64,000 bases of DNA from an uncultured Chryseobacterium sp. (GCA_913778275.1 CAJYWN010000010.1:8956-72955); one strand, 5' to 3'; counted from the stretch's first letter, positions 8,540-17,346 are shown. Translations and numbers: made by a program. Notes: generated from the letters alone by a model not told the origin.

Positions 8540-9621
8540 ATTCATTTTATAAACTAAAAACGGTAAAAGTTCAGAAAGATACCAACGATGCAGTAAATGT
8601 AGCCGTTGAAATTCCCGAAGAGCTGAAAGATAAATTCAGGTTCAAGCAGGGGCAGTATCTTAACTTCCGGATGATGATCAATGGAAACGAAGAAAGACGT
8701 TCTTATTCTATCTGTAACGCACCAAGCGAAAAAAGCAATACGCTGGAAGTTTTGGTTAAGCTTTTAGAAGGCGGAAAAGTTTCCGGCTATTTCAACGAAC
8801 ATCTTCACATGGATGAGGTATTGGAAGTAATGCCTCCCATGGGCGGTTTTAACACAACTTATCATCCTACCAATGTGAAAACTTACGTGGGACTGGCTGC
8901 AGGAAGCGGGATTTCTCCGGTATTGTCCAATATTAAAGAAAGCCTTTACCAGGAACCTCTTTCCAACGCCTATTTGTTTTACAGCAACAGAAGCATGAAT
9001 CATGTGATGAAAAAAGCGGAAATCGATAAGCTGGTAGAACAGTTCAACGGGAGATTAAAAGTGGTCTATCTGGTAAGCCGTGAACAGCATGAAGATCCGA
9101 TCTTTGAAGGAAGAATCTCTCCTGAAAAACTGGAGCTTTTGTTTGAAAGATACGCAGATATTGATGTGAAGGAAGCTACTTATTTTATTTGCGGTCCTTC
9201 GGAAATGATAAAAGGCATCGCCGATTATTTAAAGAAAGATAAAAAAGTACCGGCAATTCAGGTTCTATTTGAATATTTCACTGCTCCGGATGAAGAAAAT
9301 ACGGAAGAGATGAGTGACGAATTCAAAGCCATTGCCAATATCGAAAGTATGGTAACCGTAATCATCGACGATGATGAATATTCGTTCCATCTGAATTCAA
9401 AAAAAGAGAGTATCTTAGATAAAGCGTTGAAAGACAATCTTCCTGTGCCTTTTGCATGCAAGGGAGGAGTGTGCTGTACGTGTAAAGCGGAAGTTTTGGA
9501 AGGTGAAGTTTTCATGGAAAAAAACTACGCGCTTACCGAAGAGGAAGTAGCCAGAGGTTATGTTCTTACCTGCCAGTGTCACCCTACAACCAACGTGGTG
9601 ATGTTGAATTATGATGTTTAA
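8536..9621 (+). CDS. paaE: Phenylacetyl-CoA epoxidase reductase subunit PaaE
   Basis: Electron-transfer subunit that passes reducing equivalents from NADPH through FAD and a [2Fe-2S] cluster to the PaaABC epoxidase. 361 residues. The N-terminal FAD-binding barrel has RRSYSICNAP; the NAD(P)-binding domain has GLAAGSGISPVLS and FICGPSEMI; the C-terminal plant-type ferredoxin domain has cluster ligands in CKGGVCCTC and a last Cys near TCQC. It overlaps paaK by 4 bp. Placing paaE before paaABCD differs from the E. coli order (paaABCDE). Confidence 0.94.
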   Translation: MNSFYKLKTVKVQKDTNDAVNVAVEIPEELKDKFRFKQGQYLNFRMMINGNEERRSYSICNAPSEKSNTLEVLVKLLEGGKVSGYFNEHLHMDEVLEVMPPMGGFNTTYHPTNVKTYVGLAAGSGISPVLSNIKESLYQEPLSNAYLFYSNRSMNHVMKKAEIDKLVEQFNGRLKVVYLVSREQHEDPIFEGRISPEKLELLFERYADIDVKEATYFICGPSEMIKGIADYLKKDKKVPAIQVLFEYFTAPDEENTEEMSDEFKAIANIESMVTVIIDDDEYSFHLNSKKESILDKALKDNLPVPFACKGGVCCTCKAEVLEGEVFMEKNYALTEEEVARGYVLTCQCHPTTNVVMLNYDV

Positions 9622-9733
9622 TATTAATGTAACAATTTAATCATTTACCGGTGTAACAATCACTGTCATGCTGAGCTTGTCGAAGCATCTAATTGGTAAA
9701 TTGCTAAACTGATACATTGCTAAATTGAAAGTT
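9622..9733. repeat. Intergenic palindromic repeat, paaE-paaA
   Basis: A member of the repeat family found between paa genes. The core CTGAGCTTGTCGAAG (within 9665-9688) is flanked by AT-rich arms with ATGTAACAAT-like words on the left and ATTGGTAAA and TACATTGCTAAAT on the right. Confidence 0.8.
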
Positions 9734-10672
9734 ATGGATTTAGAAAAATTTGTACAGTATGTACACGAAGAAAATAAAGTAGAACCAAAAGATGTAATGC
9801 CTGATGATTACAGGAAATTACTGGTTCGTCAGATTTCACAGCACGCCCATTCCGAGATCGTAGGAATGCTGCCGGAAGCCAACTGGATTTCCAGAGCACC
9901 TTCCCTGAGAAGAAAAATGGCGCTTTTGGCGAAAGTTCAGGATGAGGCAGGCCATGGTCTATACCTGTATTCCGCTACCGAAACATTAGGTGACGGAACG
10001 GTAAGAGCAGACAGAGATGCTACTTATGAAGATATGCTTTCAGGAAAAGCAAAATATTCAAGTATTTTCAATTATCCGACGTTAAGCTGGGCGGATATCG
10101 GTGCGATCGGATGGCTGGTAGACGGTGCAGCGATCATGAACCAGGTGATGCTGATGGGAAATTCTTATGGCCCTTATTCCAGAGCAATGGTAAAAATCTG
10201 TAAAGAAGAATCGTTCCACCAAAGACAGGGCTACGAGATTTTAATGGCACTTTGTCGTGGTACAAAACAGCAGAAAGAAATGGCTCAGGCTTCGTTAAAC
10301 CGTTTCTGGTGGCCCGCTTTAATGATGTTCGGACCAAATGATGACAGTTCGCCAAACTCTAAAATCTCTATGAATTACAGAGTAAAAAGAGAAAGCAACG
10401 ACAGCCTTCGTCAGAGATTCATTGATGTTACGGTTGCTCAGGCTGAATTTTTAGGATTAACCATTCCGGACAAAGATTTAAAATGGAATGAAGAAAGACA
10501 ACATTATGATTTCGGGGAACTTCCCTGGGATGAATTCATGGAAATCTTAAAAGGAAACGGACCCTGCAACAAAAAACGAATCGAAACCAAAAGAAAAGCG
10601 CAGAGAGAGAATGCCTGGGTAAAAGAAGCGGCGGCAGCTTTTGCGGAAAAACAACAAAAAGAAGTAATATAA
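9734..10672 (+). CDS. paaA: Phenylacetyl-CoA 1,2-epoxidase catalytic subunit PaaA
   Basis: Diiron oxygenase subunit that, with PaaC, converts phenylacetyl-CoA to the ring 1,2-epoxide. 312 residues from the ATG at 9734; an in-frame TTG at 9725 lies within repeat sequence and is less likely. Ferritin-like helices carry metal-ligand motifs of the Glu/ExxH kind, seen as [21 protein letters not shown] and [12 protein letters not shown]. The Lys-rich C-terminal end is typical of PaaA. It is followed by a repeat-containing gap and then paaB. Confidence 0.95.
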   Translation: MDLEKFVQYVHEENKVEPKDVMPDDYRKLLVRQISQHAHSEIVGMLPEANWISRAPSLRRKMALLAKVQDEAGHGLYLYSATETLGDGTVRADRDATYEDMLSGKAKYSSIFNYPTLSWADIGAIGWLVDGAAIMNQVMLMGNSYGPYSRAMVKICKEESFHQRQGYEILMALCRGTKQQKEMAQASLNRFWWPALMMFGPNDDSSPNSKISMNYRVKRESNDSLRQRFIDVTVAQAEFLGLTIPDKDLKWNEERQHYDFGELPWDEFMEILKGNGPCNKKRIETKRKAQRENAWVKEAAAAFAEKQQKEVI

Positions 10673-10781
10673 TAATACAACAATATACCAATGTAAAAAT
10701 GTAACCATCATTGTCATTCCGAGCAAAGCGAAGAATCTCATTGGTAATCTGGTACATGGATACATTGTTAAATAATTGACT
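10673..10781. repeat. Intergenic palindromic repeat, paaA-paaB
   Basis: Second variant of the family. The core GTCATTCCGAGCAAAGCGAA (from 10713) is followed by GAATCTCATTGG, with AT arms AACAATATACCAATGTAA on the left and ATACATTGTTAAAT on the right. Confidence 0.8.
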
Positions 10782-11063
10782 ATGGCAAATTTAGATATGT
10801 GGGAAGTGTTTATTCAGACTAAACCGGGACTATCCCACAAACACGTTGGAATTGTACAGGCACCGACTGCAGAAATGGCTTTGCAGAATGCAAGAGACGT
10901 ATATACAAGAAGAAAAGAAGGAACTTCAGTTTGGGTAGTTCCAAGTAAATACATCGTAACTTCAGAAGGAGTGGATAAAGAAGCGTTCTTCGATCCGGCA
11001 GATGATAAATTATACCGTCATCCAACCTTCTACGAAATTCCAAACGATGTTAAAAATATGTAA
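10782..11063 (+). CDS. paaB: Phenylacetyl-CoA epoxidase subunit PaaB
   Basis: Small structural subunit that bridges PaaAC heterodimers in the epoxidase complex and is required for activity. 93 residues from the ATG at 10782; a TTG two codons earlier is in the repeat. It begins MANLDMWEVFIQTKPG and contains HVGIVQAPTAEMALQNARDVYTRR, the usual PaaB signature region. Length is normal for the family. Confidence 0.94.
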   Translation: MANLDMWEVFIQTKPGLSHKHVGIVQAPTAEMALQNARDVYTRRKEGTSVWVVPSKYIVTSEGVDKEAFFDPADDKLYRHPTFYEIPNDVKNM

Positions 11064-11132
11064 AACAGCTCTTGGCTGCTAGCTGCTGGCAATTTGCCAA
11101 AAGCTAAATGCCAAAAGCCAAAAGCTAAAATA
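11064..11132. repeat. Intergenic repeat of a second family, paaB-paaC
   Basis: Built from short self-similar words (GGCTGCTAGCTGCTGGC, then GCCAAAAGCTAAATGCC and GCCAAAAGCTAAAA) that can fold back on each other. It differs from the repeats in the other paa gaps. An in-frame ATG inside it (11094) would extend paaC by 13 low-complexity residues and is rejected. Confidence 0.7.
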
Positions 11133-11882
11133 ATGAACCCATTATACAATTATTTATTAAAACTGGCAGACGACAGCTTCATTATGGGGCAGCGTTTATC
11201 TGCCTGGTGTGGTGAAGGCCCTTATCTGGAAGAAGATATTGCATTGACAAATATCGCATTGGATGAGCTTGGCCAGGCCAATAACTTTTACGTGTACGCC
11301 TCAAGAGTGATAGACAACGGTAAAACGGAAGATGATCTTGCCTTCTTAAGATACGAACACGAATATGTAAATGCACATTGGGTGGAGCTTCCTAATGAAG
11401 ATTATGCACAGACGATTTTGAAAGTGTATGTTTTCGCAGTATATCAAAAACTGATATATGAAGCATTGTCCAATTCCGCCAATGAAGAACTTTCGGCAAT
11501 TGCACAAAAGTCATTGAAAGAAGTAAAATACCATTATACCCACGCTGCTTCCTGGATGAAAATCTTCGCTCAGGGAACGGAAGAAAGTAAAATTCGCCTG
11601 GAAAAAGCAATAGAAAATATCTGGGAATATACCAAAGGTTTATTCGCAAAAACAGAAGGTGAGGAAGATTTGGTTGCTTTAAATATTGCTCCGAACGCAG
11701 ATGCACTTTATGAAGAATTTCTGGCAATCACCCAAAAAGATTTTGCAGACTATGGGTTGGAATATCCAACAAATCCTTTCATGCAGCCAAAATCAAGAAC
11801 AGGATATCATACGGAATATTTCGGATACATCCTTTGCGAATTGCAGTATATGCAGAGAGCATATCCGGGTTGTACTTGGTAA
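11133..11882 (+). CDS. paaC: Phenylacetyl-CoA epoxidase structural subunit PaaC
   Basis: Ferritin-like partner of PaaA that helps form the substrate-binding core of the epoxidase but does not hold the catalytic iron pair. 249 residues from the ATG at 11133 (MNPLYNYLLKLADDSFIMGQ). Characteristic stretches are AWCGEGPYLEEDIALTNIAL, DELGQANNFYVYAS and KYHYTHAASWMK. The C-terminal end has RTGYHTEYFGYILCELQYMQ. The upstream in-frame extension is repeat sequence. Confidence 0.94.
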   Translation: MNPLYNYLLKLADDSFIMGQRLSAWCGEGPYLEEDIALTNIALDELGQANNFYVYASRVIDNGKTEDDLAFLRYEHEYVNAHWVELPNEDYAQTILKVYVFAVYQKLIYEALSNSANEELSAIAQKSLKEVKYHYTHAASWMKIFAQGTEESKIRLEKAIENIWEYTKGLFAKTEGEEDLVALNIAPNADALYEEFLAITQKDFADYGLEYPTNPFMQPKSRTGYHTEYFGYILCELQYMQRAYPGCTW

Positions 11883-12061
11883 GTTTCTGAATATAACAAT
11901 ATGTCAGTTTATCAATGTAACAATTTTCAATTCAATATTTAACAGACATTGATAAATTATCCTCTGCTGAGTGAAACGCCTTTGCGAACTTAAAAACGTC
12001 TGGTAGTTAAAAAAAAATCTTAGCGAACTTTGCGTTAAATAAAATTTTTAGATTAAAAAGA
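11883..12061. repeat. Composite intergenic repeat region, paaC-paaD
   Basis: 179 bp without a gene. It begins with the family's left-arm words (ATAACAATATGTCAG, ATCAATGTAACAATT) and then carries a different motif, CCTTTGCGAACTTAAAAACG and TTAGCGAACTTTGCGTTAAA, which repeats GCGAACTT within about 50 bases. Confidence 0.6.
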
Positions 12062-12526
12062 TTGAAAAATCCTTTAGACATATTAGAAATGGTTCCCGAT
12101 CCGGAAATTCCGGTCATCAATATCGTGGAATTAGGCATTGTAAGAGAAGCGAAAGTTATAGGAGAAAACTCCTGCGAAGTAACCATTACGCCCACTTATT
12201 CTGCCTGCCCCGCTATGTTCACGATTGAGGAAGATATTATCAAAATCATGAAAGAAAATGGTTGGGAGGTTAAAGTAGTGACCAAAATGTTTCCAATCTG
12301 GACAACAGACTGGCTTACGGATGAGGCAAGAGAAAAACTCCGGGAATATGGAATTACCCCTCCCGAAAAAGGCGCAGACGAGCATCACATCGGCAAACCG
12401 AAAAAATGCCCGCGTTGCGGTTCCATGAACTCAAAACAGATCAGCAGATTCGGGTCTACATTATGCAAGGCTTCGTACCAATGTTTAGACTGTCTTGAAC
12501 CTTTTGATTATTTTAAATGCCATTAA
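12062..12526 (+). CDS. paaD: Phenylacetate degradation protein PaaD (epoxidase Fe-S/metal assembly factor)
   Basis: MIP18/DUF59-family protein needed for activity of the PaaABCE epoxidase, probably in metal or Fe-S centre assembly. 154 residues. The DUF59 core is LEMVPDPEIPVINIVELGIVRE's shortened motif DPEIPVINIVELGI, followed by TPTYSACPAM. The C-terminal zinc-ribbon-like Cys pairs are CPRCGS and CLDCLEPF. TTG at 12062 is taken as the start because the first ATG (12089) would remove a conserved helix; no upstream ATG exists. Confidence 0.9.
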   Translation: MKNPLDILEMVPDPEIPVINIVELGIVREAKVIGENSCEVTITPTYSACPAMFTIEEDIIKIMKENGWEVKVVTKMFPIWTTDWLTDEAREKLREYGITPPEKGADEHHIGKPKKCPRCGSMNSKQISRFGSTLCKASYQCLDCLEPFDYFKCH

Positions 12527-12657
12527 AGAATGCAACAATTGAGTAATGTACCAGTTTACCAATTTGTTTGGCGCTACATTTTAATTATTACATTGTTAAA
12601 CTAATAAATTGTTACATTATAACTAAATTAGTGCATTAATCATAAAAATTAAAAACT
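12527..12657. repeat. Intergenic palindromic repeat, paaD-paaG
   Basis: AT-rich arms of the family: GCAACAATTGAGTAATGTAC and CAGTTTACCAATTTG on the left, TTACATTGTTAAACTAATAA and TTGTTACATTATAAC on the right. The GC-rich core has degenerated to TTTGGCGCTAC. Confidence 0.7.
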
Positions 12658-13458
12658 ATGTATACACAACTCGATATTGAGATCCACTTCGAAGGAAAGT
12701 TAAAAATTGCTTACCTCAACCAGCCGGACACCATGAACGCTCTTACAAAGCCGTCTTTATCAGACCTGAAAGATTTTGTAAAGGCATGCAGTGAAGATCC
12801 TACAGTAAGATGTGTTGCCATTTCCGGAAGAGGAAGAGCTTTTTGCTCCGGCCAGAATCTGGATGATGCTTTTGTACAAGGGAATGAACATCATGATAAC
12901 AATATTATCAGAAAAATTGTAGAAGATTACTATAATCCGCTGGTTATGGAAATTACACGCTGCAAAAAACCTGTTGTAGCATTGGTAAACGGCCCTGCTG
13001 TAGGTGCAGGAGCAATGTTAGCTTTGATTTCAGATTTTGTACTGGCGGTTGATAAATCATACTTTGCCCAGGCATTTTCTAATATCGGATTAATACCGGA
13101 TACGGGAGGAACTTATTTCTTACCTAAATTGATGGGAAGGCAGCTTGCCAATTATTTAGCATTTACCGGAAAAAAATTATCAGCCGAAGAAGCAAAATCA
13201 TACGGATTGGTGGCTGAAGTATTTGCTGAAGACGAATTCAATTCGAAATCAATGGAAATTCTTGAAAAAATGGCAAATATGCCGACAGCAGCCATTAAAC
13301 TCACCAAAAAAGCTTTTGCCAATTCTTACAACAATACGCTGAAAGAACAGTTGGAACTTGAAGCAGACTTACAGCAGGAAGCCGCAGAAACAGAAGATTT
13401 TGTAGAAGGAGTAAGTGCTTTTTTACAAAAAAGAAAACCTGAATATAAAGGAAAATAA
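12658..13458 (+). CDS. paaG: Enoyl-CoA hydratase/isomerase, PaaG-like (epoxyphenylacetyl-CoA isomerase)
   Basis: Crotonase-fold enzyme. From its position it most likely isomerises the ring epoxide to oxepin-CoA (PaaG) or hydrates a later intermediate (PaaF). 266 residues. The oxyanion-hole segments are GRGRAFCSGQNLDD and NGPAVGAGAMLALISDF; the acidic residue expected in PaaG follows at GLIPDTGGTYFLP (Asp). That Asp in place of a hydratase Glu favours isomerase activity. Only one crotonase is inside the cluster; a second lies at 23818. The PaaG call rests on motif and context, not on a search. Confidence 0.82.
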   Translation: MYTQLDIEIHFEGKLKIAYLNQPDTMNALTKPSLSDLKDFVKACSEDPTVRCVAISGRGRAFCSGQNLDDAFVQGNEHHDNNIIRKIVEDYYNPLVMEITRCKKPVVALVNGPAVGAGAMLALISDFVLAVDKSYFAQAFSNIGLIPDTGGTYFLPKLMGRQLANYLAFTGKKLSAEEAKSYGLVAEVFAEDEFNSKSMEILEKMANMPTAAIKLTKKAFANSYNNTLKEQLELEADLQQEAAETEDFVEGVSAFLQKRKPEYKGK

Positions 13459-13564
13459 GAATTAATATAGCAATGTACCAATGTAACAGTCTGCCAATCA
13501 AATGCTTCAACTAGCTCAGAGTGGGAAAGATTGTTACATTGGCACATTGATACACTGTTACATT
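13459..13564. repeat. Intergenic palindromic repeat, paaG-paaH
   Basis: Left arm TAGCAATGTACCAATGTAAC, degenerate core AATGCTTCAACTAGCTCAGA (the family core in reverse orientation, TTCAACTAGCTCAG versus TTCGACAAGCTCAG), right arm TTGTTACATTGGCACATTG. The reversed core shows that elements can sit in either orientation. Confidence 0.8.
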
Positions 13565-14698
13565 ATGAAGAATGTAGGAATTATCGGTGCCGGAACAATG
13601 GGAATCGGCATTGCACAGGTAGCCGCAACAAACGGATGCAAAGTCTGGATTTATGATGCCAATGCAAAACAGGTAGAAACGGCGACCTTAGGACTGGAAA
13701 AAACATTAACCAAACTGGTAGACAAACAGAAGATTTCGGCAGAGAAAATGTCTGAAATTTTAGCTAATATTTCTATCGCAACAGAATTGAAGGATTTCAA
13801 AGATTGTGAATTAATCATTGAAGCCATCATCGAAAGCAAAGAAATCAAAACCAAAGTATTCACAGAATTAGAGAAACACATTTCAGACAACTGTGTCATC
13901 GGTTCCAACACCTCATCGATTTCCATTACCTCTCTGGGTGCGGAATTACAAAAACCCGAACGTTTCATCGGAATTCATTTCTTCAACCCTGCTCCTTTGA
14001 TGCCTTTAGTTGAGGTTATTCCTTCTTTATTAACAGAAAAATCTTTAGCCGAAAAAATCTACAGTCTAATGAAAGACTGGGAAAAAACTCCTGTTATTGC
14101 CAAAGATATCCCCGGATTTATCGTGAACAGAATTGCGCGTCCTTATTATGGAGAAGCATTAAGAATCGTAGAAGAAAATATTGCAACGGTAGAACAGGTG
14201 GATGATGCCATGAAAACTTTAGGAAACTTTAAAATGGGACCTTTTGAATTGATGGATTTAATTGGAGTTGACGTGAATTTCTCGGTAACTAAAACAGTTT
14301 ATAATGAATATTTCTACGATCCGAAATACAAACCTTCTCTCCTTCAGCAGAGAATGTCTGAAGCCAAACTTCACGGCAGGAAAACAGGGAAAGGCTTTTA
14401 TGATTATTCGGAAGGAGCTGTTAAAGCAGAGCCTGTAAAAGATGATGCACTTTATCAGCAGATCTTTTTAAGAATTATTTCGATGTTGATTAACGAAGCT
14501 GTGGAAGCAAAAAGATTAGGCGTTGCGAACGATGAAGATCTGGAATTGGCCATGCAGAAAGGGGTAAATTATCCAAAAGGTTTATTAGCGTGGGGAAAAG
14601 AAATCGGGTATGCAAAAATTTCCGAAACCCTGCAGAATCTTTACGAAGAATATCAGGAAGAAAGATACAGACAAAGTCCGTTGCTTCGTAAATTATAA
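13565..14698 (+). CDS. paaH: 3-hydroxyacyl-CoA dehydrogenase
   Basis: NAD-dependent oxidation of a 3-hydroxyacyl-CoA intermediate in the lower, beta-oxidation-like half of the phenylacetate pathway. 377 residues from the ATG at 13565. The Rossmann motif GAGTMGIGIAQ is at residues 7-17, followed by SNTSSISIT and the catalytic HFFNPAPLMPLVEV (His near 137). The C-terminal 3HCDH domain has FKMGPFELMDLIGVDVN and GRKTGKGFYDY. The in-frame stretch upstream of 13565 is intergenic repeat and is excluded. Confidence 0.93.
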   Translation: MKNVGIIGAGTMGIGIAQVAATNGCKVWIYDANAKQVETATLGLEKTLTKLVDKQKISAEKMSEILANISIATELKDFKDCELIIEAIIESKEIKTKVFTELEKHISDNCVIGSNTSSISITSLGAELQKPERFIGIHFFNPAPLMPLVEVIPSLLTEKSLAEKIYSLMKDWEKTPVIAKDIPGFIVNRIARPYYGEALRIVEENIATVEQVDDAMKTLGNFKMGPFELMDLIGVDVNFSVTKTVYNEYFYDPKYKPSLLQQRMSEAKLHGRKTGKGFYDYSEGAVKAEPVKDDALYQQIFLRIISMLINEAVEAKRLGVANDEDLELAMQKGVNYPKGLLAWGKEIGYAKISETLQNLYEEYQEERYRQSPLLRKL

Positions 14699-14790
14699 AG
14701 TGTACCAATGTACCAGCCGCACTGTCATGCTGAGCTTGTCGAAGCATCTCATTGGTAAACTGTTGCATTGTTAAATTACTACATTAAAAA
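14699..14790. repeat. Intergenic palindromic repeat, paaH-14791
   Basis: Carries the same 24-base core as the paaE-paaA element (14724-14747, containing CTGAGCTTGTCGAAG), with left words GTACCAATGTACCAG and right words CATTGGTAAACTGTTGCATT and TAAATTACTACATT. Confidence 0.85.
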
Positions 14791-15087
14791 ATGAATATAG
14801 ACGAATTCAGAGCCGAGCTGGAAACTAGGTTGAATATCGAAAAAGAATATATAATTCAGGAACTTTCCTCTATAGACGACTATCAGGAAAGACTGGAGCT
14901 CTTAGGAAAATTCAATGAAAAATATAAAGAGGTGATTAAAAGGATTGCCGATGAAGAAGGAGTTGATTTGAATGCATCTTATCCGGCGGAAAATCTTTCA
15001 TACAATCAGGTCATTTTGGGTAAAACCATGAGCATTTATGACCGGTTCGCTGACGAATTATACGAAAAAATAACAAGTATACATTAA
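14791..15087 (+). CDS. Small protein of unknown function inside the paa cluster, 98 aa
   Basis: Not recognised. It is acidic, soluble, and predicted almost entirely helical: long heptad-like charged stretches run through about residues 1-55 (for example ETRLNIEKEYIIQEL and LLGKFNEKYKEVIKRI), followed by a less charged C-terminal part (SYNQVILGKTMSIYDRFADE). There is no signal peptide or Cys. The stop is 1 bp before the paaI start, so it is certainly cotranscribed and probably translationally coupled with the thioesterase. A role as accessory or scaffolding subunit of the pathway is inference from position only. Confidence 0.75.
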   Translation: MNIDEFRAELETRLNIEKEYIIQELSSIDDYQERLELLGKFNEKYKEVIKRIADEEGVDLNASYPAENLSYNQVILGKTMSIYDRFADELYEKITSIH

Positions 15088-15088
15088 A

Positions 15089-15502
15089 ATGAATCCAAGA
15101 CAGGTTGCAGAATATATGTTCGATCAGGATTTTTTTTCCCAATGGATGAATATCAGACTGATTGATGTGAAAGAAAATTATTGTTTAATCGAAATGCCCA
15201 TTAAAAAAGAAATGATCAATGGGCTGAAAACGGTTCATGGAGGAATTACGTTTGCTTTTGCAGATTCGGCATTAGCATTTTCATCCAACAATTCCGGAGA
15301 TGCAGCAGTTGCCTTAAACTGCATCATCAACTTTACCAAAGCCGGAAAAGAAGGCGATGTTTTCAGGGCAGAAAGCATTTTAGTAAACGATACAAGAAAA
15401 ACAGCTGTTTACGATATTAAAATCACCAACCAAAATAATGATCTGATTGCAAAATTTGTCGGAACAGTGTATAAAATCGGAAAAAAGGTAACAGAGCTGT
15501 AA
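15089..15502 (+). CDS. paaI: Hotdog-fold acyl-CoA thioesterase PaaI
   Basis: Probably hydrolyses dead-end ring-hydroxylated phenylacetyl-CoA species and so frees trapped CoA. 137 residues. The signature is NGLKTVHGGITFAFADSALAF (20-residue core HGGITFAFADSALAFS), with the HGG motif and catalytic Asp of the PaaI subfamily, then ALNCIINFTKAGKEGD. It begins 1 bp after the preceding small gene. Length is normal. Confidence 0.9.
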   Translation: MNPRQVAEYMFDQDFFSQWMNIRLIDVKENYCLIEMPIKKEMINGLKTVHGGITFAFADSALAFSSNNSGDAAVALNCIINFTKAGKEGDVFRAESILVNDTRKTAVYDIKITNQNNDLIAKFVGTVYKIGKKVTEL

Positions 15503-15567
15503 GCTCAATCTAACAATATTTTAGTATAACAATTTAACAATGATGAAATAGTTAATTTTTAACACAA

Positions 15568-15914
15568 ATGATAAATTTTGAGAATAATCCATTAACTGAA
15601 AAAACAATTCAATTCTCCTTACATATAATTGAGTTCTGTGAATTGTTAGAAGAAAAAGGAAAATTTGTTGTTGCTAAACAATTGTTACGATCCGGAACCA
15701 GTATCGGGGCCAATTCATTTGAAGCACAAAACCCTCACAGCAAAAAGATTTATTAATAAGATAAAAATTCAGCCAAGGAATTAGAAGAGACAAAATATTG
15801 GCTGTACCTGTGTAAACATTCCAAGAATTAGCCTTCTGATGAAAATTGGAAAGTCAGATTACAGAAATAGGAAAAATTATATATAAAATATTAAGTACAA
15901 GTTTAAAAAATTAA
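15568..15914 (+). pseudogene. Decayed four-helix-bundle (23S rRNA IVS-type) protein gene
   Basis: The first 62 codons read like the family's N-terminus, including LLRSGTSIGANSFEAQN, and then hit TAA at 15754. Homologous coding continues in other frames: AKELEETKYWLYLCKHSKN in one, and ITEIGKIIYKILSTSLKN to a stop at 15912-15914 in another. At least two frameshifts therefore split a gene of about 115 codons. The family's function is unclear; it is often found as an accessory gene in Bacteroidetes. It lies between paaI and paaJ and looks like an insertion into the catabolic cluster that has since died. Confidence 0.85.
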
Positions 15915-16003
15915 TCTAACAATGTAGCAATAAGATGCCACAAGCTCAGCAAGCAAAAATTTTTACACTGTTACATTATTAGATTGTTACATTAAAAAAA
16001 ATT
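15915..16003. repeat. Intergenic palindromic repeat, pseudogene-paaJ
   Basis: Left arm TAACAATGTAGCAAT, shortened core ATGCCACAAGCTCAGCA (reverse orientation), right arm TTACACTGTTACATT and TTAGATTGTTACATT. Confidence 0.75.
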
Positions 16004-17209
16004 ATGAACAACGTATACATCATAGATTACATCAGAACACCCATTTCAAAATTAAGTGGTGGACTTTCAGAAGTCAGAGCCGATGATTTGGCGGCGATTG
16101 TTATTAAAGAAATCGTAGCAAGAAACCCTGAAGTTCCTGTAGAAGAAATTGAGGATGTTATTTTCGGGTGTGCCAATCAGGCAGGTGAAGACAACAGGAA
16201 TGTAGCCAGAATGGGCCTTTTACTGGCGGGGCTTCCTTATAAAATCGGAGGAGAAACCGTTAACAGATTGTGCGCCTCCGGAATGTCGGCGGTGGCCAAT
16301 GCTTTCCGTTCGATTGCTGCAGGAGAAGGGGAAATTTATATCGCAGGTGGTGTTGAGCACATGACGCGTTCGCCTTATGTAATGTCAAAACCAAGTGCCG
16401 CTTTCGGAAGAGACAGCCAGATGTTTGATACCACTTTCGGGTGGAGATTCATCAACCCTAAAATGAAAGAAATGTACGGCGTCGACGGAATGGGCGAAAC
16501 GGCAGAAAATTTAGCGGATATCCATCAGATAAGCCGTGAAGACCAGGATAAATTTGCCCTTTGGTCCCAACAAAAAGCCACGAAAGCTCAGGAAAACGGC
16601 AGACTCGCTGAAGAAATCGTAACCGTGGAAATTCCACAAAAAAAGGGAGAACCTAAAATTTTTGATAAAGATGAATTTATTAAACCGACGTCTTCAATGG
16701 AAGGGTTGGGAAAACTTCGTCCGGCTTTCAGGAAAGATGGGACCGTTACCGCAGGAAATGCATCGGGAATGAATGACGGTGCGGCCGCCTTAATTTTAGC
16801 CAGCGAAGAAGCAGTACAAAAGTACGGACTGCAGCCGATCGCTAAAATATTAGGTTCAGCCGTTGCAGGTGTAGAACCGAGAATCATGGGAATCGGGCCC
16901 GTTGAAGCTGCTCAAAAAGTATTAAATAGACTCAGTCTTTCATTAGAAGATATGGATATCATCGAACTGAATGAAGCATTTGCAGCGCAGGCCTTAGCAG
17001 TAACCCGAACGTTAGGAATAAAAGATGACGATGCAAGAGTCAATCCGAACGGAGGAGCTATCGCGATCGGTCATCCACTCGGCGTTTCCGGAGCAAGAAT
17101 TGTAGGTTCTGCCGCATTGGAACTTCAGAAACAGGATAAAAAATACGCCTTGTGTACGCTTTGTATCGGTGTCGGACAAGGGTATGCAATGGTAATTGAA
17201 AAAGTATAA
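16004..17209 (+). CDS. paaJ: Thiolase (3-oxoadipyl-CoA / 3-oxo-5,6-dehydrosuberyl-CoA thiolase)
   Basis: Cleaves the 3-oxoacyl-CoA intermediates of phenylacetate breakdown, finally giving acetyl-CoA and succinyl-CoA. 401 residues, normal for the family. The nucleophilic Cys is in VNRLCASGMSAV (about residue 90). The C-terminal thiolase signatures are NPNGGAIAIGHPLGVSGARI and CTLCIGVGQGYAM, which hold the catalytic His and second Cys. The adjacent segment NEAFAAQALAV is also conserved. Repeat elements flank it on both sides. Confidence 0.94.
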   Translation: MNNVYIIDYIRTPISKLSGGLSEVRADDLAAIVIKEIVARNPEVPVEEIEDVIFGCANQAGEDNRNVARMGLLLAGLPYKIGGETVNRLCASGMSAVANAFRSIAAGEGEIYIAGGVEHMTRSPYVMSKPSAAFGRDSQMFDTTFGWRFINPKMKEMYGVDGMGETAENLADIHQISREDQDKFALWSQQKATKAQENGRLAEEIVTVEIPQKKGEPKIFDKDEFIKPTSSMEGLGKLRPAFRKDGTVTAGNASGMNDGAAALILASEEAVQKYGLQPIAKILGSAVAGVEPRIMGIGPVEAAQKVLNRLSLSLEDMDIIELNEAFAAQALAVTRTLGIKDDDARVNPNGGAIAIGHPLGVSGARIVGSAALELQKQDKKYALCTLCIGVGQGYAMVIEKV

Positions 17210-17346
17210 CTTTTTCAATAATGTAACAATATAGAATTGTATCAATGTAACAATTTTGCAGTCTGTCATTCTGAACGAAATGAAGAATCTCATTGGTAAA
17301 CTGTTAGATTGATACATTGTTAAACTAAATTTTTAACAAAAAATTT
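17210..17346. repeat. Intergenic palindromic repeat, paaJ-paaY
   Basis: Contains the second core variant, GTCATTCTGAACGAAATGAA (from 17265) then GAATCTCATTGGTAAAC, with left words ATGTAACAATATAG and ATCAATGTAACAATT and right words GATTGATACATTGTTAAAC. Confidence 0.85.

Noticed and set aside
11094..11132. Extension of paaC by 13 codons
   Set aside because: It encodes low-complexity Lys/Ala from the repeat, and homologues start at MNPLYNYLL.
13502..13564. Upstream extension of paaH by 21 codons
   Set aside because: The extension is made of intergenic repeat; the Rossmann motif begins properly at the ATG 13565.
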